From NCBI GenBank assembly GCA_022834735.1, contig BQKD01000001.1, positions 1,031,659 to 1,095,658 on the forward strand: a stretch of 64,000 nucleotides of DNA, read 5' to 3'. The translations under genes and the position numbers were made by a program. The notes under the pieces are model-generated. The model saw only the letters and a program-made list of their open reading frames with translations. It had not been told where the DNA came from and ran no database searches. Positions 49,139-58,324 of this stretch are shown here, one piece after another (the stretch's first letter is position 1; each line of letters starts with the position of its first letter). Origin of the DNA: Erysipelotrichaceae bacterium OPF54. GTDB lineage: Bacteria > Bacillota_I > Bacilli_A > Erysipelotrichales > Erysipelotrichaceae.

Positions 49139-50469
49139 AACTGTACAACAGCTATACCCAGAAAATTGAACCATTAAAACCGATCGAGGAAGGCAAGGTG
49201 TCCATGTATGTATGCGGCCCTACTGTGTACAACTATCCCCACATCGGCAATGTCCGCCCGATCATTGTATTCGATACCTTGAAAAAAGCGCTCGAAGCGC
49301 AGGGCCTTGACGTCACCTATGTATCCAATTACACGGATGTCGATGACAAGATCATCCATACTGCCATCGAACAGAACACGACCGAAAAGGAAATTACGAC
49401 AAAATTTATTGCCGCCTATGATCAGACCCGTGCCGATCTGAACGCCGACATGCCCAATGTCGCTCCGAAAGTAACAGAAACGATGGATGAGATCATCGCC
49501 TTTATCAAGGAACTCATTGAAGCCGGGGCCGCTTATGAAATTGACGGCGACGTGTATTACCGGGTCGGATCCAACCCGAAGTATGGCGAACTGTCCCATC
49601 AGAAGATCGAAGATCTCATGGTCGGCGCCCGGATCGATGAAAATGAAAAAAAGGAAAACCCTCTCGATTTTACGCTCTGGAAAAAGACAGATACCGGGAT
49701 TCAATGGGATTCGCCATGGTCAAAAGGACGCCCGGGATGGCACACCGAATGTGTCGTCATGATCAACGACGTGTTCCACAAAGATCTGATCGATATTCAT
49801 GGGGGCGGGCTCGATCTGAAATTTCCGCATCATGAAAATGAAATAGCCCAGAACGAATCGCTGCATCATACCCATCTGGCCAATATGTGGGTATATAATG
49901 GAATGATCAATATCGACGGGATCAAAATGAGCAAGTCGCTCGGCAACGTATGGTGGGCAAAAGATCTGATCAGCCAGTATGGCGGCAATGTGATCCGCTG
50001 GGTCATGATCTCCGCACAGTACCGCGCTCCGCTCAATCTGAATGAGCAGGCTTTCGAAAGCGCAAAAAAAGAACTGCAGAAAATCACAAATGCCTACAAG
50101 CAGGCCGAGGTCCTGCTGCAGATCAGCCATGCCGACGAGCCGAAGGAAAAAGATCAATTCACGTGGGATGCATTCATTGCCGCAATGAATGACGATCTCA
50201 ACACACCCAACGCCATCACAGCTGTGCTGGAATGCGTGAAAAAGATCAATCAGGTCCAGCGCCGCAGACCGCTCGACCTCAAGGAAGTGCAGAAATACGT
50301 CACGACACTCGAAGCGATGATGCATGTGCTCGGGATCCGGCTCGATCCGATCCGGATGAGCGAAGAGGACAAGGAAATGTATCATGCCTGGAAAGCGGCC
50401 GCAAAAGAAAAGAATTTTGAACTGGCTGACCAGTATCGCGCCCGGCTGATCGAAAAAGGGATCCTGTAA
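49135..50469 (+). CDS. cysS: Cysteinyl-tRNA synthetase
   Basis: A 444-residue class I synthetase charging tRNA-Cys. The HIGH motif is YNYPHIGN and KMSKS is IKMSKSLGN. Zinc ligands include the N-terminal Cys in MYVCGPTVY and a Cys-His set in GWHTECVVM and HGGGLDLKFPHHENE. It is slightly shorter than E. coli CysRS at the C-terminus. First of the conserved cysS-mrnC-rlmB block; mrnC follows with no gap. Confidence 0.96.
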   Translation: MKLYNSYTQKIEPLKPIEEGKVSMYVCGPTVYNYPHIGNVRPIIVFDTLKKALEAQGLDVTYVSNYTDVDDKIIHTAIEQNTTEKEITTKFIAAYDQTRADLNADMPNVAPKVTETMDEIIAFIKELIEAGAAYEIDGDVYYRVGSNPKYGELSHQKIEDLMVGARIDENEKKENPLDFTLWKKTDTGIQWDSPWSKGRPGWHTECVVMINDVFHKDLIDIHGGGLDLKFPHHENEIAQNESLHHTHLANMWVYNGMINIDGIKMSKSLGNVWWAKDLISQYGGNVIRWVMISAQYRAPLNLNEQAFESAKKELQKITNAYKQAEVLLQISHADEPKEKDQFTWDAFIAAMNDDLNTPNAITAVLECVKKINQVQRRRPLDLKEVQKYVTTLEAMMHVLGIRLDPIRMSEEDKEMYHAWKAAAKEKNFELADQYRARLIEKGIL

Positions 50470-50859
50470 ATGGAAATCGTAACACATAACGCGACCAGTC
50501 TTGCCTGGATGGGCGATGCGATCATGACGCTGGTCATCCGGGAACACCTGTTGTCCCTTGGCTATTCCAAAGCCAACGTTCTTCAGAAAAAGAGCGCAAA
50601 GATCAATAGCGCAAAAGGGCAGTCCTATATCCTGGAACAGCTGGAGAAAGAGAATTTTTTTAACGAAGAAGAAAAGGAGATCCTGCGCAGAGGACGCAAT
50701 GCGTCGATCCATTCCAAAGCAAAAAATGCGGATGGAAAAACGTATTTGCGCGCCACCGCCCTGGAATCGCTCATCGGCTATCTGTATTTGTACGCGCATG
50801 AACAAAGACTGCGCCAGCTGATCGGGCGAATCGTAGAACTAGGAGATACGTTAAAATGA
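50470..50859 (+). CDS. mrnC: Mini-ribonuclease III
   Basis: A 129-residue RNase III-like nuclease that matures 23S rRNA in Bacillota. The RNase III signature is reduced to LAWMGDAIMTLVIREHLL, with further acidic residues in the ALESLIGYLYL helix. It lacks a double-stranded RNA-binding domain, as expected. It starts at the base after the cysS stop and overlaps rlmB by 4 bp. Confidence 0.92.
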   Translation: MEIVTHNATSLAWMGDAIMTLVIREHLLSLGYSKANVLQKKSAKINSAKGQSYILEQLEKENFFNEEEKEILRRGRNASIHSKAKNADGKTYLRATALESLIGYLYLYAHEQRLRQLIGRIVELGDTLK

Positions 50860-51593
50860 TCGTTTACGGAAAAAATGTTTTTAATCAGATCAAAGAAGAT
50901 CCCCAATCTGTCAGTGAAGTGTATATCCTGGACTCTTTGAAGGATAAAAAGCTTCGCGACAGCGTGAAAACCCTGAAATGTCCGGTAAGATCGGTTTCGA
51001 GAAAAGAGCTCGATACCTTGACAGGCAACGGGATCCACAACGGCATCGCCGTCAAGGTCAAAGATATACCGACCTATTCGCTCGATGAGCTGCTTGCCAG
51101 AAAGAAAAGCCAGGGACCGGGACTGTATGTCGCGCTCGACAACATCCAGGACCCGCATAATGTCGGTTCTATCCTGCGGACAGCCGACTGCACCGGAGTC
51201 GACGGAATCATCTTATGCAGACACAACAGTGCCGGCCTGACACCGACAGTTGTCAAGACAAGCACCGGGGCCGCCTACACGGTACCTGTTGCGATCGTGA
51301 ACAACCTTTCCCAGGCATTGAAGAAAATGAAAGAGGAAGGATACTGGATCGCAGGCGCCGATATGGATCATGCCAGGGACTACAGGGAAGGAATGTATGA
51401 TGCGCCGACCGTTCTTGTGATCGGTTCGGAAGGAAAAGGCATCTCTCCGTTAGTAAAAAAGCAGTGCGACTACATGGTCAGGCTGCCTATGGCCGGTTCC
51501 ATTTCATCTCTCAATGCTTCGGTAGCCTGTGCCGTGCTTCTTTATGAAATCATGAATCAGCGTGATCCGCTGCCGAAAAAAAATGACCGATAA
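50856..51593 (+). CDS. rlmB: 23S rRNA (guanosine-2'-O-)-methyltransferase, SpoU/TrmH family
   Basis: A 245-residue SPOUT methyltransferase. An N-terminal substrate-binding domain precedes the catalytic motifs LDNIQDPHNVGSILRTAD (motif 1, Asn/Arg), VLVIGSEGKGISPLV (motif 2) and VRLPMAGSISSLNASVACAV (motif 3). It overlaps the sigma-factor gene by 11 bp. Confidence 0.94.
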   Translation: MIVYGKNVFNQIKEDPQSVSEVYILDSLKDKKLRDSVKTLKCPVRSVSRKELDTLTGNGIHNGIAVKVKDIPTYSLDELLARKKSQGPGLYVALDNIQDPHNVGSILRTADCTGVDGIILCRHNSAGLTPTVVKTSTGAAYTVPVAIVNNLSQALKKMKEEGYWIAGADMDHARDYREGMYDAPTVLVIGSEGKGISPLVKKQCDYMVRLPMAGSISSLNASVACAVLLYEIMNQRDPLPKKNDR

Positions 51594-52179
51594 TATCAAT
51601 GAAGTGATCTACCGCTACTTTGTTCAGGACGAGGATGCTCTGCCCGAGCTTCTTCATTATTCACGATCGATCGCCGTCAATGAATACAAAAGCTGGACGG
51701 GAAGAAATCACGTTCCAAGACACGAACTGGATGAATTTATATCAAGCGCCGATCTCATTTTGATCGAATGTCTGCAGAGCTACCGCACAGACCAGCAGAC
51801 CTCGTTCATTTCCTATTATAAACGGGCCTTGAAAAACTGGCTGACAGACCAGGCGCGCAGGAAAACAGGGATCCGCTATGAAGAAGAGAAAGCGATCAGC
51901 CTGGACTGCCGGATCGGCGAGACGGGCAGCACATATCTTCATGAAATCGTAAAGGATGAAAAAGCGGCAGCCCCGGATTCCTTTCTGCTCAGGGAGAGCG
52001 TGGCGGAACTTTCCCAAAGCCCTGATCTTTCCGACAAGGAACGGGAGATCGTGGAACTGCTTCTTCAGGGCTATTCAAAAAAGGAAATCTGCGAAAAGAC
52101 AAAAAAGTGCTATAAGACCATACGTCGTACCTGCGCGCGTTTTGAGCGCCTGTTAAAGAGGCATTTGACAGACAGCTGA
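51583..52179 (+). CDS. Sigma-70 family factor in the sigH position
   Basis: A 198-residue sigma factor. Region 2 is recognisable ([46 protein letters not shown]), and the C-terminal region 4 HTH is [34 protein letters not shown]. Gene order (rlmB, sigma, rpmG, secE, nusG) is the sigH locus of Bacillota, so it is probably a SigH/ComX-like alternative sigma factor that controls competence or stress genes. I start at ATG 51583, which overlaps rlmB. The longer GTG start (51562) has no better ribosome-binding site. Confidence 0.82.
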   Translation: MTDNINEVIYRYFVQDEDALPELLHYSRSIAVNEYKSWTGRNHVPRHELDEFISSADLILIECLQSYRTDQQTSFISYYKRALKNWLTDQARRKTGIRYEEEKAISLDCRIGETGSTYLHEIVKDEKAAAPDSFLLRESVAELSQSPDLSDKEREIVELLLQGYSKKEICEKTKKCYKTIRRTCARFERLLKRHLTDS

Positions 52180-52194
52180 AAAAAATTGTATTAT
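52165..52194 (+). promoter_or_regulatory. Promoter of rpmG-secE
   Basis: TTGACA (52165-52170), 18-bp spacer, TATTAT (52189-52194). The -35 lies in the last codons of the sigma-factor gene. Confidence 0.65.
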
Positions 52195-52220
52195 TATTCA
52201 GATGTAAGGAGCGTGAAAAT

Positions 52221-52370
52221 ATGGCTGAAAAAGTTACTTTGACTTGTACGGAATGTCTTTCGAGAAACTATACGACCTCGAAAAACAAAAAAACGAGCAC
52301 GCAGCGTCTTGAAATGAGAAAATTCTGTCCGAAATGCGGCAGACATACTTTGCATAGAGAAACAAAATAG
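52221..52370 (+). CDS. rpmG: Ribosomal protein bL33
   Basis: A 49-residue ribosomal protein of the zinc-binding form: CTEC near the N-terminus and CPKC near the C-terminus, with [19 protein letters not shown] typical of bL33. AAGGAGCG precedes ATG 52221. It is followed by secE after 15 bp. Confidence 0.94.
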   Translation: MAEKVTLTCTECLSRNYTTSKNKKTSTQRLEMRKFCPKCGRHTLHRETK

Positions 52371-52385
52371 AAGGAATGGAAGATT

Positions 52386-52583
52386 ATGAGCAAAGAAAAA
52401 AAGGAATGGACCTATTCCCCGAAAGGAGTATGGTCCGAACTAAAAAAAGTACAGTGGCCGACATTTGGAAATCTGATGTCGACAAGCGGACTGGTCATTG
52501 CCTTTACCGCATTGTTCGGCGTTTATTTCTTTTTGTGCGAACTGGCTTCCTCCAGCTTAGTGAGCTGGATCGTAGGACTTTAA
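52386..52583 (+). CDS. secE: Preprotein translocase subunit SecE
   Basis: A 65-residue single-spanning membrane protein of the SecYEG channel. The amphipathic motif KGVWSELKKVQWPTFGNLMSTSG precedes the membrane helix LVIAFTALFGVYFFLCELA. AGGAATGG lies upstream. A terminator overlaps the stop. Confidence 0.93.
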   Translation: MSKEKKEWTYSPKGVWSELKKVQWPTFGNLMSTSGLVIAFTALFGVYFFLCELASSSLVSWIVGL

Positions 52584-52607
52584 AAGAGCGCATCCCGCGC
52601 TCTTTTT
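52582..52607 (+). terminator. Terminator of rpmG-secE
   Basis: AAAAGAGCGC (52582-52591) pairs with GCGCTCTTTT (52597-52606). It separates secE from nusG, which are usually co-transcribed. Confidence 0.85.
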
Positions 52608-52626
52608 GCGAGAATGAATTGTATGC

Positions 52627-52656
52627 TTAGTGGTTTTTCGGGAAATACGTTATAAT
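52627..52656 (+). promoter_or_regulatory. Promoter of nusG
   Basis: TATAAT (52651-52656) with a weak TTAGTG 18 bp upstream, 38 bp before the nusG ATG. Confidence 0.45.
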
Positions 52657-52693
52657 ATGGAATGAATAAGGAAATAAGGAGAAAATCAATCAT

Positions 52694-53245
52694 ATGGCAG
52701 AAGAATTAAAAAAAGAATGGTATGTCGTAAATACATACGCAGGACAGGAGAACCGTGTCAAGGAAAATCTTGAGCGGCGGATCAAGACAATGGGGCTCGA
52801 GGACTCGCTGTTCCAGGTCGTCGTCGCCGAGGAAAAGGTTACAGAAATCAAAAACAATAAAAAAGTCGAAAAGACGCATAACCTGTTTTCCGGCTATGTG
52901 CTCGTTCAGATGATCATGACCGACGAAGCGTGGTATGTCGTGCGCAATACGCCAGGCGTTACCGGATTTATCGGATCAAGCGGCAAGGGAGCGAAACCGT
53001 TCCCTGTATCCCAGGAGGAAATCGAATCGGTACTTGCACGGCTCGGTAAGCTCGAGAAGAAGACAGAAGTCGACTTCAAGGTCGGCGACCGGGTGAAGAT
53101 TCTGCGCGGCGGATTTGAAGATTCCGAAGGCGAGATCGTGGAAATGAACGACGACAAGGAAGAAGCGACGGTCATGGTCCTTTTCGCCAATCGCGAAACG
53201 CCGACCGATATTCCGTACAGCGACATCAAAAAGATCGAAGAGTAA
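52694..53245 (+). CDS. nusG: Transcription termination/antitermination protein NusG
   Basis: A 183-residue transcription factor. The NGN domain (WYVVNTYAGQENRVKENLERR … NLFSGYVLVQMIMTDEAWYVVRNTPGVTGFIG) is followed by a KOW domain (FKVGDRVKILRGGFEDSEGEIVEMND). AAGGAGA precedes ATG 52694. Its stop overlaps the next start (TAATG). Ribosomal protein genes rplK/rplA, often next, are absent here. Confidence 0.96.
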   Translation: MAEELKKEWYVVNTYAGQENRVKENLERRIKTMGLEDSLFQVVVAEEKVTEIKNNKKVEKTHNLFSGYVLVQMIMTDEAWYVVRNTPGVTGFIGSSGKGAKPFPVSQEEIESVLARLGKLEKKTEVDFKVGDRVKILRGGFEDSEGEIVEMNDDKEEATVMVLFANRETPTDIPYSDIKKIEE

Positions 53246-54015
53246 TGAAAACCGTTGTTCTGGATCTGGATGGAACCATGTACCGCAATACACAGATCAT
53301 TGAGAGCGCGAAGCATTTCGTCGATCTGTGTCATGAAAAGGGTGTTCCGTATATTTTTCTGACAAACAATTCGATGCGCACGCGCAAGGAGAATGCCGAA
53401 CATATGATTGGAATGGGATATGAGCACATCACGCCCGATCTGTTCTTTAACTCGGCGATGGCCAGCGCAAAATACGCCAGAAGACATTTTGACGGGAACA
53501 AGGCGAGCTATGTCGGAAAGAACGGTATGAAAGAGGCGCTGACCGAAGAAGGATTCGAGATCACCGAAAAGGATCCGGATTTCCTCTTTATCGGTCTGGA
53601 CAAGGAGATGACCTACCGCACATATTCCGAAAAACTCGTCCATGCCCTGCGTGGCGCGAAGCTGATCGGAACCAACGATGACCGTATCCTGGCCAGGGAA
53701 GACGGTTTCGAGGTAGGAAACGGTTCGGTCGTCAAACTGTTCGAATACGCCTCTTCCCAGGAAAGCCCGAAGATCGCAAAACCGAATGCGCCGATCCTTG
53801 AACTGTGTCTTGAACATTTCGGGCTCGACAAGGAAAATATCATTCTGGTGGGCGATAACTTGGAAACAGATATTGCTTTAGGGTACAATACCGGTGTAGA
53901 AACGTTTTTTGTCGAAACGGGCGTTCATAAACGCGAGGATATCCCCCGGATCGGAACGGTTCCCGATCACATCGGCCGGAATTTGTCGGAATTTGACTGG
54001 CACTGGGTGGAATAA
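53245..54015 (+). CDS. HAD-superfamily phosphatase, NagD type (HAD-IIA)
   Basis: A 256-residue sugar-phosphate phosphatase. Motif I is VLDLDGTMYRN, motif II FLTNNSMRTR, motif III the Lys in ESPKIAKPNAPIL and motif IV ILVGDNLETDIALGYN. The C2-type cap and the PDHIGRNLSEF end match NagD relatives. It starts inside the nusG stop codon, so expression is coupled. Confidence 0.9.
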   Translation: MKTVVLDLDGTMYRNTQIIESAKHFVDLCHEKGVPYIFLTNNSMRTRKENAEHMIGMGYEHITPDLFFNSAMASAKYARRHFDGNKASYVGKNGMKEALTEEGFEITEKDPDFLFIGLDKEMTYRTYSEKLVHALRGAKLIGTNDDRILAREDGFEVGNGSVVKLFEYASSQESPKIAKPNAPILELCLEHFGLDKENIILVGDNLETDIALGYNTGVETFFVETGVHKREDIPRIGTVPDHIGRNLSEFDWHWVE

Positions 54016-54068
54016 TGACAAAAATACTGATACAATAAGAAAGTTAATTAGAAAGAGTGAATAAACCT

Positions 54069-54299
54069 ATGGAACAAACATTAGATATAGTATTAATGGT
54101 CTTATCAGGAATCATTATTGTTTTGACATTGCTTCAGGGCGGAAAATCCGATGGTCTTTCTTCCGCGTTTACCGGAAGCGGAGACCTGAACCTGTTCGCC
54201 GTCACAAAAGAGCGCGGACCGGAAAAGGTAATCAGCCGAATGACTTTAGTGTGCGGAATTTTGTTCTTCGCTTTAGTCATCGCACTTCAAATCGTATAA
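54069..54299 (+). CDS. secG: Preprotein translocase subunit SecG
   Basis: A 76-residue two-helix membrane protein: DIVLMVLSGIIIVLTLLQGGKSDGLSSAFTGSGDLNLF, then a basic loop and MTLVCGILFFALVIALQIV. ATG 54069 is preferred over the in-frame GTG 54057 because the protein then begins directly at helix 1 and AAAGAG lies upstream. It is followed by rnr, the usual secG-rnr pair. Confidence 0.93.
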   Translation: MEQTLDIVLMVLSGIIIVLTLLQGGKSDGLSSAFTGSGDLNLFAVTKERGPEKVISRMTLVCGILFFALVIALQIV

Positions 54300-54303
54300 T
54301 TCG

Positions 54304-54328
54304 AAAAGGGGCCAAAAAGCCCTTTTTA
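54304..54328 (+). terminator. Terminator or attenuator between secG and rnr
   Basis: AAAAGGGGC (54304-54312) pairs with GCCCTTTT (54319-54326), then T. Confidence 0.7.
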
Positions 54329-54347
54329 ATTTGACAGGAGGAAATCA

Positions 54348-56498
54348 ATGCGCCAGGAACTAATCGAACTATTCAAAGAAAAAGACAAGCTTTCGCTCAA
54401 GGAGATCGAGCAATGTCTTCATGTACAGAACACAGAACAGATCAAGGAAATGATGACTGCCCTGCAGGAACTCGAGGACGAGCGGAAAATATACAACGAT
54501 CACATGCAGTATGTATGGATCGACAATGATCAGTATATGATCGGCCGGGTCAAGGACGTCTCCCGGTTCGAGCTCGCCATCATCAACCCGGAAGGAAAGA
54601 TCTATGTCCCGAAAGCCAATGCCAAGGATGCGTTCGACCGGGACGAGGTCCTCGTCAAAAAAACACCGCAGGGAAACTATGTCGTGCACATCTTTTCGCG
54701 CGGAATAAGAAATGTGACCGGCACGTTCTTCCGCGACAAGGAAGGCTGGCGTTTCCGTTCGGATATCGATCTGCACACGACATTCAAAGTAAAAAACATC
54801 AAGGAGTTCTCGCTTTCCAATAACGTAAAAGCCGTGGTCGAGATCGTGAAATACACAAGACCTCTTGAAGTGAGGATCGCCCGCATCATCGGACCGGCCA
54901 ATGAAGCAGGGACAGATATCACAGCCCTGCTGTATGAAAACGAGATCCGTCAGGAATTTCCGGAACCGGTGATCGAAGAAGTCAGAAAGGTCAGCGATCA
55001 TGTGACCGAAAAGGAACTGGAAGGCCGCAGCGATTTTCGCGCCCTTCCGACCGTAACGATCGATGGCGATGATTCAAAGGATTTTGACGATGCCATCACA
55101 GTGGAAAAGACAAAGGACGGGTATCGTCTGTATGTGCATATCGCCGACGTGTCCCACTATGTCAAGGAAAACAGCCCGCTTGATCAGGAGGCGTATCTGC
55201 GCGGAACAAGCGTGTATGTCGTGGACCGCTGCGTGCCCATGCTTCCGTTTGAACTGAGCAACGGCATCTGCTCGCTCAACCCGGACGTGGACCGGCTCAC
55301 CTTGTCTTGTGTCATGGATATCGATAAGACGGGCAAAGTGAAAAAGTATGATATCGTGCCGTCTGTCATTCATTCGGACCGCCGGTGCACCTACAACAAG
55401 GTCAATCAGCTGATGGATCACGATCCGCAGATCGAAAAGGAATACGCGGATGTCAAAGAAATGCTGCTTGATTTCGAAGAGCTGGCAAAACAGCTTGAAA
55501 AACAGACCGAAAAGCGCGGAGCGATCAATTTTTCGACCAAGGAGCCGAAGATCACTTTGAACAAAAAAGGAAAACCGGTCGATGTGACGGTCAAGGAACG
55601 CGGCTATGCCGAGCAGATGATCGAAGAGGCGATGGTGCTGGCTAATGTCTGCGTGGCCAATTATCTCAACCAGCACAAATTTCCGGGCGTTTATCGTGTC
55701 CATGAGAAACCGGATCCGGAAAAAGTGGAAACCTTGTACCAGATCGCGCGCGTATTCAACGTTCCGTTCGAAGTGTCGATCAATGATGTCAACGCTCTGG
55801 AAATCGAACAGTTCCTCAGCTCGATCGACGATGAAACAGCACACGAAGTGCTTTCTCTTGTCGCGCTGCGGGCCATGCAGAAAGCCCGCTACGATGCCGA
55901 CTGTATCGGACATTTCGGGCTCGCTCTCGATGAATACTGTCACTTTACGTCGCCGATCCGCCGCTATTCGGATCTTGTCGTTCACAGAATGCTTCGCCGC
56001 TACTGTTTCGAGAAAAACAGCGACAAGCGGCAGCTGGCCAAGGATCAGAACAAAGTCCGCGTGCAGGCTGCCCATATTTCCGAAAAGGAAAAAGATGCCG
56101 TGAACGCGGAACGCACGGTCAATGATTATAAAATGGCTCAGTACATGGAAAAAAAGGTGGGGCAGAGCTTTATCGGCACGATCATCAGTGTCATGAATTT
56201 CGGATTCTTTGTCGAGCTCGACAATACGATCGAAGGACTCGTCCCGATGCATACGCTCATGGATGATTATTACAATTACGATGAAGCGACGATGTCGCTG
56301 ATTGGAGAGAACAGCGGCAAAGTGTTCCAGATCGGCCAGAAGATCAAGGTTTTGTGCATCGATGTCGACGCTGCCAAAGGACAGGTTACGTTCGGGATCG
56401 AACAAAATGCGACCCGGAAAGCGAAAGAAATGCCTTTCGAAAAAAAGATGCCGGGCAGGGATCGTCCGGCATCGAAGAAAAGGAAAACAGACCATTAA
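54348..56498 (+). CDS. rnr: Ribonuclease R
   Basis: A 716-residue 3'-5' exoribonuclease. An N-terminal winged helix (LIELFKEKDKLSLKEIEQCL) and cold-shock domains come first. The RNB catalytic domain has the metal-binding Asp cluster in TIDGDDSKDFDDAI and the HFTSPIRRYSDLVVHR motif. A C-terminal S1 domain (FIGTIISVMNFGFFVELDNTIEGLV) and a basic tail follow. AGGAGG precedes ATG 54348. smpB, the usual neighbour, is absent. Confidence 0.96.
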   Translation: MRQELIELFKEKDKLSLKEIEQCLHVQNTEQIKEMMTALQELEDERKIYNDHMQYVWIDNDQYMIGRVKDVSRFELAIINPEGKIYVPKANAKDAFDRDEVLVKKTPQGNYVVHIFSRGIRNVTGTFFRDKEGWRFRSDIDLHTTFKVKNIKEFSLSNNVKAVVEIVKYTRPLEVRIARIIGPANEAGTDITALLYENEIRQEFPEPVIEEVRKVSDHVTEKELEGRSDFRALPTVTIDGDDSKDFDDAITVEKTKDGYRLYVHIADVSHYVKENSPLDQEAYLRGTSVYVVDRCVPMLPFELSNGICSLNPDVDRLTLSCVMDIDKTGKVKKYDIVPSVIHSDRRCTYNKVNQLMDHDPQIEKEYADVKEMLLDFEELAKQLEKQTEKRGAINFSTKEPKITLNKKGKPVDVTVKERGYAEQMIEEAMVLANVCVANYLNQHKFPGVYRVHEKPDPEKVETLYQIARVFNVPFEVSINDVNALEIEQFLSSIDDETAHEVLSLVALRAMQKARYDADCIGHFGLALDEYCHFTSPIRRYSDLVVHRMLRRYCFEKNSDKRQLAKDQNKVRVQAAHISEKEKDAVNAERTVNDYKMAQYMEKKVGQSFIGTIISVMNFGFFVELDNTIEGLVPMHTLMDDYYNYDEATMSLIGENSGKVFQIGQKIKVLCIDVDAAKGQVTFGIEQNATRKAKEMPFEKKMPGRDRPASKKRKTDH

Positions 56499-56511
56499 TC
56501 ATATAAACAGG

Positions 56512-56546
56512 AAAGATCCGGAGCATCAATTTGCTCCGGATCTTTT
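56512..56546. terminator. Bidirectional terminator between rnr and HAD genes
   Basis: AAAGATCCGGAGCA (56512-56525) pairs perfectly over 14 bp with TGCTCCGGATCTTT (56532-56545). Confidence 0.9.
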
Positions 56547-57315
56547 AGATGAGATGGAAGTGTTTCAGCGCGAATTCCACACCTTCATCCTCGACGCTTT
56601 TCGTGACGAAATCCGCCTCCTGCTTCAAGGCGTCGTAGCCGTTTTCCATGGCCACTCCGATCCCGGCAGCCCGGATCATCGGCAGATCGTTCAGGCCGTC
56701 GCCAAACGCGATCGTCTCGTCCGGCCTGATGTCGTACAGCCGCGCGACCTTGCGCATGCCTTCATCTTTTCCGCCTTCTTTCGGAATGATGTCCAGACCG
56801 TATTCGCACCAGTAGACGATCTTGGAACTGGAAGTATTCTTGAGGATCTGTTCCTGTTCGCGGTGGTTCATGCCTACGATGATCTGGTACAGCGTTTCGT
56901 TTTTCTTCTGCGAAAACGCTTTTTGATCCGGCTCTATGGCATGGTTCATATAACGGATCAGATCGTCATCGAGCGTATCGCACGCCAGTCCGCCGGCATT
57001 GCACAGAACAATTCTTTTTTTGACAGGCAGGGCATGAATGTTGGCAATGATCTGGTTTACATCGTGCGGATCAAGAGAACGCTCAAAGACGGTTTTTCCG
57101 TGTTCGCAGTACAGCTGTCCGTTAAAACACAGGATCCCGTCAAAGCGCACATTCTCAAAGACCGGGACCGCCGCTAAAGGGCGGCCTGTCGACAGGAAGA
57201 TCTTTGTTCCGTTTTCCTGCAGCGTATTGAGGGCGGCGGCGCAGCGCCCGGAGATCCTGTTTTCATGGATCTTCAGGATCGTCCCGTCGATATCGAAAAA
57301 AGCGGCCTTGATCAT
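56545..57315 (-). CDS. Cof-type HAD-IIB hydrolase
   Basis: A 256-residue phosphatase. Motif I is FFDIDGTILKIHENR, motif II FLSTGRPLAAV and motifs III/IV EGGKDEGMRKVA with TIAFGDGLNDLPMI. A C2B cap lies between. Substrates of such enzymes are sugar phosphates or flavin mononucleotide, which I cannot tell apart here. Its ATG overlaps the stop of the upstream HAD paralogue by 4 bp (ATGA). Confidence 0.9.
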   Translation of the reverse strand: MIKAAFFDIDGTILKIHENRISGRCAAALNTLQENGTKIFLSTGRPLAAVPVFENVRFDGILCFNGQLYCEHGKTVFERSLDPHDVNQIIANIHALPVKKRIVLCNAGGLACDTLDDDLIRYMNHAIEPDQKAFSQKKNETLYQIIVGMNHREQEQILKNTSSSKIVYWCEYGLDIIPKEGGKDEGMRKVARLYDIRPDETIAFGDGLNDLPMIRAAGIGVAMENGYDALKQEADFVTKSVEDEGVEFALKHFHLI

Positions 57316-58097
57316 TGCAGCACTCCGAAATGCTTCAGGGCATGACGGATCCCGTCTGTGCTGACACTATGGGTCGTGTAGATGCAGGCATCTTTTACAG
57401 CCTGGGTCGCGTTGCCCATCGCGATCGGAAGACCGACCGCATCGAGCATCTGCAGATCGTTGTCGCCATCTCCGAAAGCCATCGCTTCCTCTTTGGAAAA
57501 GCCGTAATGCTCAAGGATCTTTTTCACACCGGTTCCTTTCGAATTTCCATAGGGAATGATGTCGGCGGACGTCGGATACCAGCCGACCATGTCGGCGCTT
57601 TTCAAACCGTCCAGCACTTTTTTCTTTTCGGAAACCGGCACAGCGATCATCCCCTGGTAGATCGGCTGATCGATGAATTCATGGAAGTCGCGTCCTTCTT
57701 CGATCACATCGCAGTGCTGGCTGGCAATGTTCATATATTCCTCGAGCGCCGGATCATAAAACGGGGCTCTCATTTCCTCTTTTCCGGCGAAAAGGACGGG
57801 TTTGTCGTTTTTCAGGCACCATTCATACAATGATTCGATATCTTCATGATCGATCGGGTTTTCATAAAGCACTTTCTGGTCCGACTGAACAAGAGCTCCG
57901 TTGAATGTGATCGAAGCGTTCCAGTGGATCCCGGGAAAATGCGGAACGACATAAGGCGGGCGTCCGGTCGAGATGACGATCTTTATTCCCTGGTCGGCAA
58001 GCTGGCGCAGGGCAAGCATCGTGTCGGGTGCAGGCATCGGGCTGCCGTAGTCCACCAGGGTACCGTCCATATCAAAAAAAACAATCTTAATGCTCAT
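57312..58097 (-). CDS. Cof-type HAD-IIB hydrolase (paralogue)
   Basis: A 261-residue phosphatase, related to the next gene: motif I VFFDMDGTLVDYGSP, motif II VISTGRPPYVV, motif III NSKGTGVKKILEHY and motif IV AMAFGDGDNDLQMLDAVG. I start at ATG 58097 because GGAAGGAGA lies upstream and the DxDG motif then sits at the normal distance; an in-frame ATG at 58172 would add 25 unusual residues. Confidence 0.9.
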   Translation of the reverse strand: MSIKIVFFDMDGTLVDYGSPMPAPDTMLALRQLADQGIKIVISTGRPPYVVPHFPGIHWNASITFNGALVQSDQKVLYENPIDHEDIESLYEWCLKNDKPVLFAGKEEMRAPFYDPALEEYMNIASQHCDVIEEGRDFHEFIDQPIYQGMIAVPVSEKKKVLDGLKSADMVGWYPTSADIIPYGNSKGTGVKKILEHYGFSKEEAMAFGDGDNDLQMLDAVGLPIAMGNATQAVKDACIYTTHSVSTDGIRHALKHFGVLQ

Positions 58098-58215
58098 ATC
58101 TCTTCTCCTTCCTGGCGGTATAAGTGTAGCATAATTTGTTCTTTTTTCGTTCATTTTATTCTTTTCGCTCAAAATGGTTAAATTGGTTTCAAATTTGTCT
58201 TTCTTCGCGCATGAT

Positions 58216-58243
58216 TTGACGAAAAAATGGGAGCGGTTACAAT
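58216..58243 (+). promoter_or_regulatory. Promoter of ankyrin/EF-G-like operon
   Basis: TTGACG (58216-58221), 16-bp spacer, TACAAT (58238-58243). The transcript would have a leader of about 160 nt before the ankyrin gene. Confidence 0.75.
58228..58241. promoter_or_regulatory. cre-like site over the ankyrin-operon promoter
   Basis: TGGGAGCGGTTACA fits the cre consensus WTGNNANCGNWWNCAW and overlaps the spacer and -10 box, a repressing position. It is less symmetrical than the glg and pgm sites. Confidence 0.5.
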
Positions 58244-58256
58244 AGAGACATCAATG

Positions 58257-58324
58257 AAAGAGGTGGTTGCGATGACAGGAAACAATGCTGTAGGAAGAAA
58301 AACAAATCGATATGACACCTCTTT
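58257..58324 (+). promoter_or_regulatory. Structured leader of the ankyrin operon
   Basis: AAAGAGGTG (58257-58265) can pair perfectly with CACCTCTTT (58316-58324). The 5' arm is also the ribosome-binding site of the 20-codon frame at 58272. Together with TTTGCGAGG this looks like a regulated leader rather than plain sequence. The remainder of 58325-58409 has no gene. Confidence 0.45.
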
